A stretch of DNA of 41,030 nucleotides from Cupriavidus sp. (GTDB taxonomy: Bacteria; Pseudomonadota; Gammaproteobacteria; Burkholderiales; Burkholderiaceae): assembly GCA_031181345.1 (NCBI GenBank), contig JAPSLC010000047.1:1-41030 (forward strand). The letters run 5' to 3'. This document shows positions 16,571 through 24,431 of this stretch, piece by piece. How positions within the stretch are numbered: the first letter of the stretch is position 1; each line of letters starts with the position of its first letter. The position numbers were made by a program, and so were the translations under genes. The notes beneath the pieces are model-generated. The model was not told the DNA's origin, searched no databases, and saw only the letters and a list, made by a program, of their open reading frames with translations.

Positions 16571-18184
16571 TCACCACGGTTCCATCAGCCAGCCCTTTTC
16601 GTTGACGGCCAGCCGGTCCGTCAGCGCGAGGTTGTCCATGAAGGCATCGTCATGCGACACCACCATCAGCGCGCCCCGATAGCTGCGCAACATGGCCTCC
16701 AGTGCCTGGATCGAAGGCAGGTCGAGGTGATTGCTGGGCTCATCGAGCAACAGCAACTGTGGAGGCGCTTCGGCATAAAGCAGGCACGCCAGTGCCGCCT
16801 TCAGCCGTTCCCCGCCGCTCAGAGATCCTGTCGGCGCGGCGATCTTCTGGGCGTCGAGACCCAGCTGCGCCAACCGCGTGCGCAGATCGCCTTCACTGGC
16901 GCTGCGGTTGACCGCCGTCAACTGTTCCAGCACCGACCGCTCGGGATGAAGGTTGGCCAACCGCTGATCGAGGTAGGCGCTTTCCGCAGCGACCTTGCAG
17001 GTCCCGGTCAACGGGGCGAGATGGCCGGCCATCACCTTGAGCAGCGTCGATTTGCCACAACCGTTCGGGCCAATCACGCCCACGCGCTGTTGTCCCGTCA
17101 GGATCAGGCTGATCCGGCGCGCGGCTTCCGAAACGAACAGTAGCTCCACCGCATCGAGTTCCGCCACACGCCGTTGCGCGGCCTGCATGATCGGCAGCGA
17201 ATGCAGGCTGATTGGCGCCTCGTTTTCGACTTCCTGCGCGGCTTCCCGAATGCGCTCGGTGAGCTGCTGCCGCGTGTCGGCCTGCTGTTGGCGCAATTTG
17301 CCGGCGGAACTCTCGCTGCGCTCCTTCTGGCGGCCGAGCAGGATCTTCGCCTGGTTCGCTTCCTTCCCGCGCCGCTCGCCGCGTGCCTGCCTTCGCTGCT
17401 GCCGCTCGCGCTGTTCGCGCATGGCGTGCTCCTCGCGATGGCGGTCCAGCTTGCGTCGCTCCAGCTGCTGCACGGCGTTCAGCCGCTCCTGCACCTTCGC
17501 TTCGGCATAGAACGAATAATTGCCGCCGTAGCTGCGCAGACCGAGCGAGGACAGCTCCACGATGCGCTCCATGGCGTCGAGCAGTTGCCGATCATGGCTG
17601 ACGATCAGCAGTCCGCGCGGCCAACGCCGCAATTGTTCGATCAGCGCTTGCCGGTTGGGACGATCCAGATGATTGCTGGGCTCGTCCAGGATCAGAAAGT
17701 CCGCGTCCGACAGCATGGCGCCCAGCAGCGCGACGCGCATCGCTTCTCCACCGCTGAGACGGCTCGCTGGCGTGTTGCCATCGAGATGGCTCAGGCCATG
17801 GCGTTCCAGTTCATGCCGCAGGCGCTGGCGAATGTCCCAGCGCTCGCCAACCGCGTCGAAGTCTTCGGGCGCGCTGCTGCCCGACTCGATGCGCAGCAGC
17901 GCCTCCAGGGTGTGGTGTACGCCCGCCAGGCTGGCCACGGTGGCATGGCGAGGCGGAGACACCTGCTGGGCAAGGTAATACACGCTGCCGGAGCGCAGGC
18001 AACGTCCGCCGGTCGGCTCCAGCTGCCCGGCAAGCAGGCGCGCCAGCATGGTCTTGCCAACGCCATTGCGCCCGACCAGGCCGGTGGGGCGCTGGTCGAA
18101 GGTTTCGCTGAGTTGGGAAAAAAGCGTCCTGCCATCCGGCAGAGCGTAGGACACGCTTTCCAGCGTGAGATAGGGATTCGTCAT
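16571..18184 (-). CDS. ABC-F family ATPase (duplicated ABC domains, no membrane part)
   Basis: A soluble protein of 537 residues with two ABC ATPase domains. The first has Walker A GRNGVGKT at 38-45, signature LSGGE and Walker B LILDEPSNHLD. The second has GPNGCGKST, LSGGERLK and LLLDEPSNHLD. Between them lies a basic, Arg- and Gln-rich linker with coiled-coil character, the P-site tRNA-interaction motif of ABC-F proteins. Members act on the ribosome as translation factors or give antibiotic resistance by target protection; I cannot assign it to EttA, Uup, YbiT, YheS or a resistance class. I chose ATG 18184 (MTNPYLTLESV); other in-frame starts lie 12 and 21 bases upstream. TATAAT is at 18309-18314 on this strand. 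Confidence 0.88.
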   Translation of the reverse strand: MTNPYLTLESVSYALPDGRTLFSQLSETFDQRPTGLVGRNGVGKTMLARLLAGQLEPTGGRCLRSGSVYYLAQQVSPPRHATVASLAGVHHTLEALLRIESGSSAPEDFDAVGERWDIRQRLRHELERHGLSHLDGNTPASRLSGGEAMRVALLGAMLSDADFLILDEPSNHLDRPNRQALIEQLRRWPRGLLIVSHDRQLLDAMERIVELSSLGLRSYGGNYSFYAEAKVQERLNAVQQLERRKLDRHREEHAMREQRERQQRRQARGERRGKEANQAKILLGRQKERSESSAGKLRQQQADTRQQLTERIREAAQEVENEAPISLHSLPIMQAAQRRVAELDAVELLFVSEAARRISLILTGQQRVGVIGPNGCGKSTLLKVMAGHLAPLTGTCKVAAESAYLDQRLANLHPERSVLEQLTAVNRSASEGDLRTRLAQLGLDAQKIAAPTGSLSGGERLKAALACLLYAEAPPQLLLLDEPSNHLDLPSIQALEAMLRSYRGALMVVSHDDAFMDNLALTDRLAVNEKGWLMEPW

Positions 18185-18308
18185 GCTTGATTCCATGGAT
18201 GCCAATTACTCCCCCTGCTGCAGGGGCTGGTGGAGACTGGCCGTCAAATCGACGGCGGCATCAATGGCGCATGGGACGAATACCTCGGCGGGGAATAACG
18301 AAGGTCGG

Positions 18309-18314
18309 ATTATA
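18309..18314 (-). promoter_or_regulatory. Possible -10 element for the ABC-F gene
   Basis: Consensus TATAAT on the minus strand about 125 bases before the ABC-F start. The -35 region does not resemble TTGACA. It also lies just after the stop of the higA-like gene. Confidence 0.35.
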
Positions 18315-18353
18315 GCGGGAGGGTGAAAATCGGTGGCTTGGCGGCGGCGTCCG

Positions 18354-18644
18354 TCATGCAGCCGACTTCAAGCGCCGCACATGCAGTCCATCGCGCCGCT
18401 GATCGAGCTGCCACAGGTCATACGCGGCCTGATGCGCCAACCACGATTCCGCGCTCTTGCCGAAAGCCATTTCAAGCCGTACCGCCATTTCGGGCGTGAT
18501 GGAGGCACGGCCGTTGACGATCTCGGACAGCGTTTTACGGGACACGTCCAAGGCAGCGGCCGCCTCGGTGATGGTCAGCTTCAGCGGTTCCAGCCAGAGT
18601 TGACGCAGGATCTCGCCAGGATGCGGGGGATTGTGCAGGCGCAT
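18354..18644 (-). CDS. higA: HigA-type antitoxin (XRE family), without adjacent HigB toxin
   Basis: A 96-residue DNA-binding protein of the HigA/VapI addiction-module family. It begins with the characteristic MRLHNPPHPGEILRQ, followed by a helix-turn-helix (TITEAAAALDVSRKTLSEIVNG, about 24-45) and the AVRLEMAFGKSAESWLAHQAAYDL signature. Normally higB, a RelE-like mRNA interferase gene, lies directly upstream. Here only 89 bases separate higA from the oxidoreductase stop codon, and translating them gives nothing like a HigB C-terminus. It is therefore an orphan antitoxin or a stand-alone regulator. The start follows AAGGGAA at 8-base spacing. Confidence 0.88.
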   Translation of the reverse strand: MRLHNPPHPGEILRQLWLEPLKLTITEAAAALDVSRKTLSEIVNGRASITPEMAVRLEMAFGKSAESWLAHQAAYDLWQLDQRRDGLHVRRLKSAA

Positions 18645-18733
18645 GGTGTGTTTCCCTTGGTGGGATGAGAGCGAATCGAAGCGCAGGAGGTTGCCTCAAC
18701 GCGCTGCGCCACTCTTCCGAAAAAAAGCCCCCT

Positions 18734-19729
18734 TCAAACCCTCACCACCACCTTCCCAAACTGCTCGTTCGACTCCAGAAACCGATGGGCGTCGACGATC
18801 TGGTCGAACGCAAACGTCCTTGCAATGGTCGGTCGGAGTTGCCCCCGCTCCACCCCCCGCAAGATGAACGCCTTCGCCGCAGCAAGCCGCGCCGGATCGC
18901 CAATGGTCTCGTGCACCAGATACCCCCGCAGCGTCAGCGACTTGCTCAGCACGGTGAACAGCGGGAAAGGCGTCGGCGATGGGCTGAGGCCACCGTATTC
19001 GATCAGCATGCCGCCGCGCGACATCGCTGCCGTGAGCGGTTCGAAGATGGGGCCGCCGATCGCGTCGAGCACCACGCGCACGCCCTGCTCGCCCGCGATC
19101 TCGTTTAGTCGTGCTTCGAGGTCTTCCTCCTCCGAAGCGACCACATGACGGGCACCGGCGTCGAGCAAGGCCGCCCGCTTTGCCGACGATCGGGTGATCG
19201 CGATCGGCATGGCGCCGACCAGATTGGCGATCTGGATCGCGGCGAGGCCGACGCTGCTGGATGCTGCCGTGATCGCCACGACGTCGCCCTTGGCGAGTCC
19301 GGCGATATCGATCAGCGCGCCATACGCGGTCAGATACGGCATCCACAGCGCGGCGGCGGCTTCCCAGCTCAGCGACGGCGGATGCTTGACGACGAGCTCG
19401 GCTGGAAAGCGGACCAACTCCCCATATGCCGGCCACTGAACCATGGACTTCGGCGGCACGATGCTGACGGCGTCGCCCCGCGCCAAGCCGTCCACACCGG
19501 GGCCGACGGCTTCGATCACGCCCGCCGCTTCGAGCCCGAGCCCCGAAGGAAAGGTCGGCGTCTCGATATAGCGGCCGGTCCGCAGCAGCGCCTCGGCGCG
19601 ATTCAGCCCGAGCGCCTTGACGCGGATCCGGACCTCGCCGGCCGCGGGCTCGGGCACTTCGACTGGTTCGATGCGCAGGACTTCAGGGCCGCCAACCTGG
19701 TGAAAACGGACGACGCGAGCGGTTTGCAT
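18734..19729 (-). CDS. Medium-chain NADPH:quinone reductase-like oxidoreductase
   Basis: A 331-residue MDR-superfamily enzyme with an N-terminal GroES-like domain and a Rossmann domain. The nucleotide-binding stretch ITAASSSVGLAAIQIA near 150-165 replaces the usual GxxGxxG-like loop with an SSSVG pattern seen in a subgroup of zinc-free quinone reductases. No zinc-ligand cysteines are visible. The electron acceptor is unknown. It is transcribed divergently from a LysR gene across 106 bases and is the likely target of that regulator. ATG 19729 (MQTARVVRF) is preferred; a GTG 12 bases upstream is possible. Confidence 0.85.
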   Translation of the reverse strand: MQTARVVRFHQVGGPEVLRIEPVEVPEPAAGEVRIRVKALGLNRAEALLRTGRYIETPTFPSGLGLEAAGVIEAVGPGVDGLARGDAVSIVPPKSMVQWPAYGELVRFPAELVVKHPPSLSWEAAAALWMPYLTAYGALIDIAGLAKGDVVAITAASSSVGLAAIQIANLVGAMPIAITRSSAKRAALLDAGARHVVASEEEDLEARLNEIAGEQGVRVVLDAIGGPIFEPLTAAMSRGGMLIEYGGLSPSPTPFPLFTVLSKSLTLRGYLVHETIGDPARLAAAKAFILRGVERGQLRPTIARTFAFDQIVDAHRFLESNEQFGKVVVRV

Positions 19730-19733
19730 GGCA

Positions 19734-19764
19734 GGATTCACTCCGAATGAATTGTGATGAATCC
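19734..19764. promoter_or_regulatory. Possible LysR operator between the oxidoreductase and LysR genes
   Basis: An inverted repeat GGATTCA-N17-TGAATCC lies in the AT-richer divergent intergenic region, next to the oxidoreductase start. The spacing is longer than a single T-N11-A box, so this may be two half-sites of a larger LysR site. It is a visual call only. Confidence 0.3.
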
Positions 19765-19835
19765 AGTATGATCCGCAGCACTAAACCGATAAATCGCCCC
19801 TCCGGCACAACAATAGAAACCATCACTTTCGAATC

Positions 19836-20735
19836 ATGGACCGCCTGACCAGCATGGCCGTGTTCGTCAAAGCCGTCGACCTGGGCTCGTTTGCTGCTGC
19901 GGCGGACGCGCTGGGCATCACGGGTCCGATGGTCGGCAAGCACGTCCGCTTCCTGGAAGAGCGGCTCGGCACCCGGCTGCTGAACCGGACCACGCGCCGC
20001 CAGAGCCTGACCGACTTCGGACGGGCCTATTACGAACGTTGCCGCCTGATCCTGGCCGAGGCCGAGGCGGCCGACGCCTTGGCCGCGGATCAACTAGCCG
20101 AGCCGCGCGGCAAGCTGCGGGTCACGATGCCGGTGCATTTCGGCCGCCATTGCGTGATGCCGATCCTGCTCGACCTTGCAAGGCAATTTCCCGCCCTGGA
20201 ACTCGAACTGTCGTTCAGCGACCGGCTGATCGACCTGGCCGAGGACGGCTACGACCTCGCGATCCGCACCGGAAGCCTGCAGGACCGGGCGGACACTGTC
20301 GCGCGGCGGGTGGGACGTCAGCGCATGATCATCTGCGCATCGCCCGCCTACCTTGATCGACACGGCGAGCCGCATCGGATCGATGACTTGCGCCAGCATC
20401 ATGCGATCGTCTATCGCCGCTCGGGGCCCGTCGCGCCATGGCTGTTTCCGCGCGAGGATGGGCCGCCGGTGGAACTACAGCCCACCGGCCGACTGCTGCT
20501 CGACGACCTCGACGCGATTGCCGACGCGGCGACCGAAGCCATGGGCATCGCATGGCTGCCTTACTGGCTGGTCCGCGAACGGATCGACGCCGGTGCACTG
20601 GTTCAGCTGTTGCCGAATGAACCGGCGTTCCTGTACGACGCTTATGCGCTTTGGCTGCGCACGCCGCATCTTGCGCGCAAGGTACGGCTTGCCGTCGATG
20701 CGCTCGCCGCCGAGCTGCCGAAGCGGATGGAATAG
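19836..20735 (+). CDS. LysR-family transcriptional regulator
   Basis: A 299-residue LTTR. The N-terminal winged helix-turn-helix is at 1-60 (MDRLTSMAVFVKAVDLGSF, ALGITGPMVGKHVRFLEERLGTRLLNRTTRR). The effector-binding domain starts near residue 90 with GKLRVTMPVHFG and contains DGYDLAIRTG. The subgroup resembles CrgA/DsdC-like LTTRs that often control a neighbouring oxidoreductase. It diverges from the MDR gene. Its stop is 10 bases from the stop of the converging MFS gene, and a small hairpin AGCGT-tcg-ACGCT spans both stops. Confidence 0.9.
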   Translation: MDRLTSMAVFVKAVDLGSFAAAADALGITGPMVGKHVRFLEERLGTRLLNRTTRRQSLTDFGRAYYERCRLILAEAEAADALAADQLAEPRGKLRVTMPVHFGRHCVMPILLDLARQFPALELELSFSDRLIDLAEDGYDLAIRTGSLQDRADTVARRVGRQRMIICASPAYLDRHGEPHRIDDLRQHHAIVYRRSGPVAPWLFPREDGPPVELQPTGRLLLDDLDAIADAATEAMGIAWLPYWLVRERIDAGALVQLLPNEPAFLYDAYALWLRTPHLARKVRLAVDALAAELPKRME

Positions 20736-20745
20736 CGTTCGACGC

Positions 20746-22032
20746 TCAGGCTTGCGCGACCTTCCCCGCCCGCGGAAACAACGGCCAGGCCATCGCCGCA
20801 CAGGCGCCCGCAACGAGCCACACACCCGTCCAGCCACTGCGATCGAGTAGTTGCGGGATTGCCGAAGGCGCAACGAAGTAAGCAACAAAGACCAGCGTAT
20901 TGGCCAGCCCCAGCGCCGTGCCGGCACGCTCGGCGCCGGCCTGCGTGGCGAGCTCGGTGTAGGCGACCCCATGCCACGCCGACACGGCGATGCCAGCGAG
21001 CACGACCACGATCATCGTCACCGCCGCGGGCACGCTGCTTCCCATTGCCGCGCACAGCGCCAGCGGGATAAACATCAGGGCGGCGACCAGCGTGCAATGA
21101 CGCAGCCACGCACGACGGTTGCCGCGCCGATCGGTATGGCGGCCGCTCCAGATCCGCATCGCCATCGCGCCGACCTGCACGGCGCACAAGGTCGCGGCGA
21201 TGCCGGACACGCCGACATGAGCGGCATCGTGCAGGAATACCGAGGCAAAGCTGAGGATGGCGAATTGCGGCGCGCACAGGATGCCGATCGCTACTGCTAT
21301 GCGCCAGACTCGCATGCTGCGCAGCGGGCCGCGATCGCCGTGCGCAAGGTGGCGCACGGTCGCGGGCGCGGTGGCCTGCGGCGGTTCGTGCAGCCACCGC
21401 CAGGTCAGCCAGACCGATACCACACAGAAGGCCGCGAGCACCGCGTAAACCCAGCGAAAGCCCGCGGCGACCGCGAGCCACGGCAGTACGAGCGCCCCCA
21501 GCCCGCCACCGAGCGGTACCGCGGTCTGACGAATGCTCATCGCCAGACCGCGCTCACCCTCGGCGAACCACCGCATCACCGCGCGCCCGCTGGCGCCGTT
21601 GACACTGCCGCCGGCCAGTCCCAGCAGCGCCATGCAGGTCATCGCCATCCAAAGCGGCGGCACGCGCCCCGCCGCCGGTGCCAGAAACAGCGCCATGGCC
21701 GCCAGCGTCAGCGCGGTGGCGCCCAGCCCGTACAACAGCACGCGGCGGTCGCCCCAACGATCGGCCGCCGCGCCCCAGGGCAATTCCGACAGTGCGGCGC
21801 CGACGCCGAGAGCACCGAGCAGCAGTCCCAGCCCCGCGTTATCGAGCCGATAGGCGCTGCGCAGCCATACCGCGGTGGCGGGCAGTCCGTTGGCCGCGGC
21901 GATGAAGCTCGCGTTGGCGGCCACGCCGACGCCGAGCACTTTCCAGCGATGCGAAGCGGCGAAGGTGGCAATCGGTTCGACACCAGCACACGAAGGGCGG
22001 GAGGGACGAGACAAGCAGACGGATTCGGCCAC
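20746..22032 (-). CDS. MFS transporter
   Basis: A 428-residue major facilitator with about twelve hydrophobic segments. The loop-2 motif between helices 2 and 3 reads GAAADRWGDRRVLL, and a symmetrical partner SGRHTDRRGNRRAW appears in the second half. Substrate unknown. I chose a GTG start at 22032 because GGAG lies seven bases before it. An ATG at 22083 in frame has no ribosome site and would sit on the operator region. The gene diverges from a LysR gene and is its probable target. Confidence 0.85.
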   Translation of the reverse strand: MAESVCLSRPSRPSCAGVEPIATFAASHRWKVLGVGVAANASFIAAANGLPATAVWLRSAYRLDNAGLGLLLGALGVGAALSELPWGAAADRWGDRRVLLYGLGATALTLAAMALFLAPAAGRVPPLWMAMTCMALLGLAGGSVNGASGRAVMRWFAEGERGLAMSIRQTAVPLGGGLGALVLPWLAVAAGFRWVYAVLAAFCVVSVWLTWRWLHEPPQATAPATVRHLAHGDRGPLRSMRVWRIAVAIGILCAPQFAILSFASVFLHDAAHVGVSGIAATLCAVQVGAMAMRIWSGRHTDRRGNRRAWLRHCTLVAALMFIPLALCAAMGSSVPAAVTMIVVVLAGIAVSAWHGVAYTELATQAGAERAGTALGLANTLVFVAYFVAPSAIPQLLDRSGWTGVWLVAGACAAMAWPLFPRAGKVAQA

Positions 22033-22093
22033 GACGGCTCTCCGATAGGGCAGTTGACGGAGCGCCAGTATTCCAACGACCATTCGTCGTGAA

Positions 22094-22116
22094 AATCGGA
22101 AAGTTTTGAACCGATT
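22094..22116. promoter_or_regulatory. LysR-type box AATCGG-N11-CCGATT
   Basis: A perfect 6-bp inverted repeat with an 11-base spacer sits in the 108-base gap between the divergent MFS and LysR genes, 24 bases before the LysR start. The geometry is that of an LTTR recognition site (T-N11-A core within a dyad). A direct repeat TTTTGAA at 22104-22110 and 22118-22124, 14 bases apart, overlaps it and could be a secondary site. Confidence 0.55.
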
Positions 22117-22140
22117 GTTTTGAATTTCCGGACGATTCCC

Positions 22141-23028
22141 ATGGCAGTGAATCTCGATATCGCCGCGCTGCGCAGCCTGGTGGCGGGCATCGACCTCGGC
22201 AGCTTTGCGCGCGCGGCCGATCAGGTCGGCCGCTCCACCTCGGCGGTTAGCGCGCAGATCCACAAGCTCGAGGACATGGCCGGCACGCCGCTGTTTCGCA
22301 AGGCCGGCAGAACGCTGGAACTGACCGAAGCCGGAAACCTGCTGCTGGGCTATGCGCGCCGGATCGTCGCGCTGAACGACGAGGCCGCCGCAGCAGTGCG
22401 TGGCGTCGACCTTTCAGGCGGGGTGCGATTGGGACTGCAGGAAGAATTCGGCGAGGCGACGCTGCCCGAGGTGTTGGGCCGCTTTGCGCGCGCGCATCCG
22501 AAGGTGCGTGTCGAAGCGATGGTGGCGCGCAATCACGATCTGTTCGCCCGCATCCAGGCGCGGACGCTGGATCTGGCGCTGGTGTGGGGCGGTCCGAATG
22601 GCGCTGCCGCGGCAAGGGCGCCCGGCGCCGATATCACGCTGGTCGGCGAACCGCAGATGTGCTGGGTTGGACCGGCGACGCTGCCCTGGCGCCTCGCGCC
22701 CGGCGAGCCCGTACCGCTGGCCGTGTTCGACCGGCCCTGCCATTTCCACGACGCCGCTACCGCCACCCTCGATCGCGCCGGCATTCCGTGGCGCATTTCG
22801 TTCACCAGTCCGAACCTTGGCGGCCTGTGGGCCGCCGCCGCGGCCGGCCTCGGCCTGGTCGTGCGTACACCCTACGGCTTGCCCGCACCGCTGCGTCAAT
22901 TCGGACCTGCCGATGGCCTGCCGCCGCTGGGCAAGATGCCGCTGATGCTGTTGCGGGCGCCCGGTCCCGCGTCCGAGGTATCGCAGCGGCTGGGGGACAT
23001 CATGCTGGAGGCGTTGCGTCCGGTGTGA
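22141..23028 (+). CDS. LysR-family transcriptional regulator
   Basis: A 295-residue LTTR. The HTH domain is at about 5-60 (LAALRSLVAGIDLGSFARAA-like start, then STSAVSAQIHKLED and TPLFRKAGRTLELTEAG). The effector domain begins around residue 85 (GGVRLGLQEEFGEA). It belongs to the subgroup starting with LD-x-AALRSLV. ATG 22141 is chosen; a TTG at 22120 lacks a ribosome site. It is divergent to the MFS gene, with a strong dyad between them. The EamA gene converges 18 bases beyond its stop. Confidence 0.9.
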   Translation: MAVNLDIAALRSLVAGIDLGSFARAADQVGRSTSAVSAQIHKLEDMAGTPLFRKAGRTLELTEAGNLLLGYARRIVALNDEAAAAVRGVDLSGGVRLGLQEEFGEATLPEVLGRFARAHPKVRVEAMVARNHDLFARIQARTLDLALVWGGPNGAAAARAPGADITLVGEPQMCWVGPATLPWRLAPGEPVPLAVFDRPCHFHDAATATLDRAGIPWRISFTSPNLGGLWAAAAAGLGLVVRTPYGLPAPLRQFGPADGLPPLGKMPLMLLRAPGPASEVSQRLGDIMLEALRPV

Positions 23029-23046
23029 TGCCGGTAATGCGATCGC

Positions 23047-23943
23047 TCATCGAGTTCGCTCGGATCGGCGAAAGGCCATCGCCACGCCGACACCACCGAG
23101 CACGGCCACCGACGCCACCACCAACCGCGACGTCACCGCCTCGCCTAGCAGCACCACCCCACCCGCCGCCGCGATCACCGGCACGCTCAGCTGCACCAGT
23201 CCCGCCGTGGTCACCGTCAAACCCCGCAGCGCGACATACCAGACGGCATATCCGAGCGCCGAGGCGATCGCGCCGGACAGGACCGCGTACAGCATCCCTT
23301 CGGCGTCGTGGCTGGCCCACGGCAACGCTGCGAGATAGAGCGGCACGCAGCAGAGCGCGGCGCGCAGGAAGTTGCCGGCATTGGCGCGTACCGGATCGCG
23401 CGCGCCCTTCGCGCGGATCGAATAGATGCCCCACGCCGCGCCGGATGCCAGCATCAGCAGCGCACCGAGCAGCGGCGGCGCGGACAGGCCGGGCAGCAGC
23501 ATGCCGATCAGTCCGGCGACGGCGATCAGATAGCCGGCCGACTGCACGGCATGGGGCCGTTCGCCGAGCCATAGGCCGCGGCCGATCATGGTGACCTGCA
23601 CCGCGCCGAACAGCAGCAGCGCCCCGGTGGCAGCCGACAGTTGCACGTAGGCGTACGAGAAAAAGACCGCGTAGGCGAACAGCGCCAGTGCCGAGCGCCA
23701 GTTGCCGCTCGATGAGTCGGTCGTCGATCCCAAGCCGTGCGATGCACGATGACGCAGGCTGACCAGCACCCACAGCGTGATGGCGCCCGACAACAGCCGC
23801 ACGGTCGTGAAGCTCGCCGCATCGATAGTGGTGTCCCGCAGCGCGAGCCGGCACAGCAGCGAGTTGCCGGCGAAGGCGAGCATCGACAGCGCGGTGCTGC
23901 CGAGCACCAGGGCCGTCGAAGGCGTTCTGCTCCTGGTGTTCAC
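23047..23943 (-). CDS. EamA/DMT-family membrane transporter
   Basis: A 298-residue drug/metabolite transporter with ten predicted hydrophobic helices and two EamA repeats. The second repeat contains SGAAWGIYSIRAKG and ends in VVLLGEAVTSRLVVASVAVLGGVGVAM, a typical EamA finish. Substrate unknown; many family members export amino acids or metabolites. The start is a GTG that overlaps the upstream stop by four bases (GTGA), so it is translationally coupled to the GDYXXLXY gene. Confidence 0.88.
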   Translation of the reverse strand: MNTRSRTPSTALVLGSTALSMLAFAGNSLLCRLALRDTTIDAASFTTVRLLSGAITLWVLVSLRHRASHGLGSTTDSSSGNWRSALALFAYAVFFSYAYVQLSAATGALLLFGAVQVTMIGRGLWLGERPHAVQSAGYLIAVAGLIGMLLPGLSAPPLLGALLMLASGAAWGIYSIRAKGARDPVRANAGNFLRAALCCVPLYLAALPWASHDAEGMLYAVLSGAIASALGYAVWYVALRGLTVTTAGLVQLSVPVIAAAGGVVLLGEAVTSRLVVASVAVLGGVGVAMAFRRSERTR

Positions 23944-24431
23944 AGCGGATGGCCGGCCGCGTCGCGCAGCTCCACCAGCAGCGCCTGACCGTCGGCGCCG
24001 ACGCGGAAGGCGCCGAATTGCGCGCCCTCGTAGCGGCGCGCCTGGCCTTCCTGGAAGAAGAACGCGTCGGTCGACACCTGGACCTGGTTCGTCCCCCAGC
24101 GCGACGGTCTGAGCTGGAAGCGCAGCAGATGTTCGCCGGCGACGAGCGGCTCGCCCCGATGCAGCCGTACGAAGCTGGCCTCCCCGTGCGCATCGAGCCG
24201 AACCACGGCCGTGCGGATCCGGTCGTCATTGGTCTCCAGCGCGCGCAGGATCGGCGCGCCGATGGCGAAGTTCAGCGCCATATAGTCGCCCTGCATCAGC
24301 GAGCGCGGGTCGACCGGCGCCAGCCGCAACAGCACCACATCACCGCGCGCGAGCAGCCTTTCCTTGCCGATCACGCCGGCGCCGGCGACCGCGAGCGTCA
24401 CCGCCCAGGCAATCAGGATCCAGCGTTTCAT
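23940..24431 (-). CDS. GDYXXLXY domain-containing protein
   Basis: A 163-residue protein with an N-terminal membrane anchor (WILIAWAVTLAVAGAGVIG). The motif LMQGDYMALNFAIG near residues 45-58 is the GDYxxLxY-type signature, with the final Tyr replaced by Phe here. These proteins are found next to DUF2157 and DUF4401 membrane proteins; their function is unknown. The ATG overlaps the upstream stop (ATGA) and its own stop overlaps the EamA start (GTGA), a strict three-gene unit. Confidence 0.85.
   Translation of the reverse strand: MKRWILIAWAVTLAVAGAGVIGKERLLARGDVVLLRLAPVDPRSLMQGDYMALNFAIGAPILRALETNDDRIRTAVVRLDAHGEASFVRLHRGEPLVAGEHLLRFQLRPSRWGTNQVQVSTDAFFFQEGQARRYEGAQFGAFRVGADGQALLVELRDAAGHPL

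Noticed and set aside
18645..18733. Search for a HigB toxin upstream of higA
   Set aside because: Only 89 bases are available and no frame shows the HigB C-terminal pattern.
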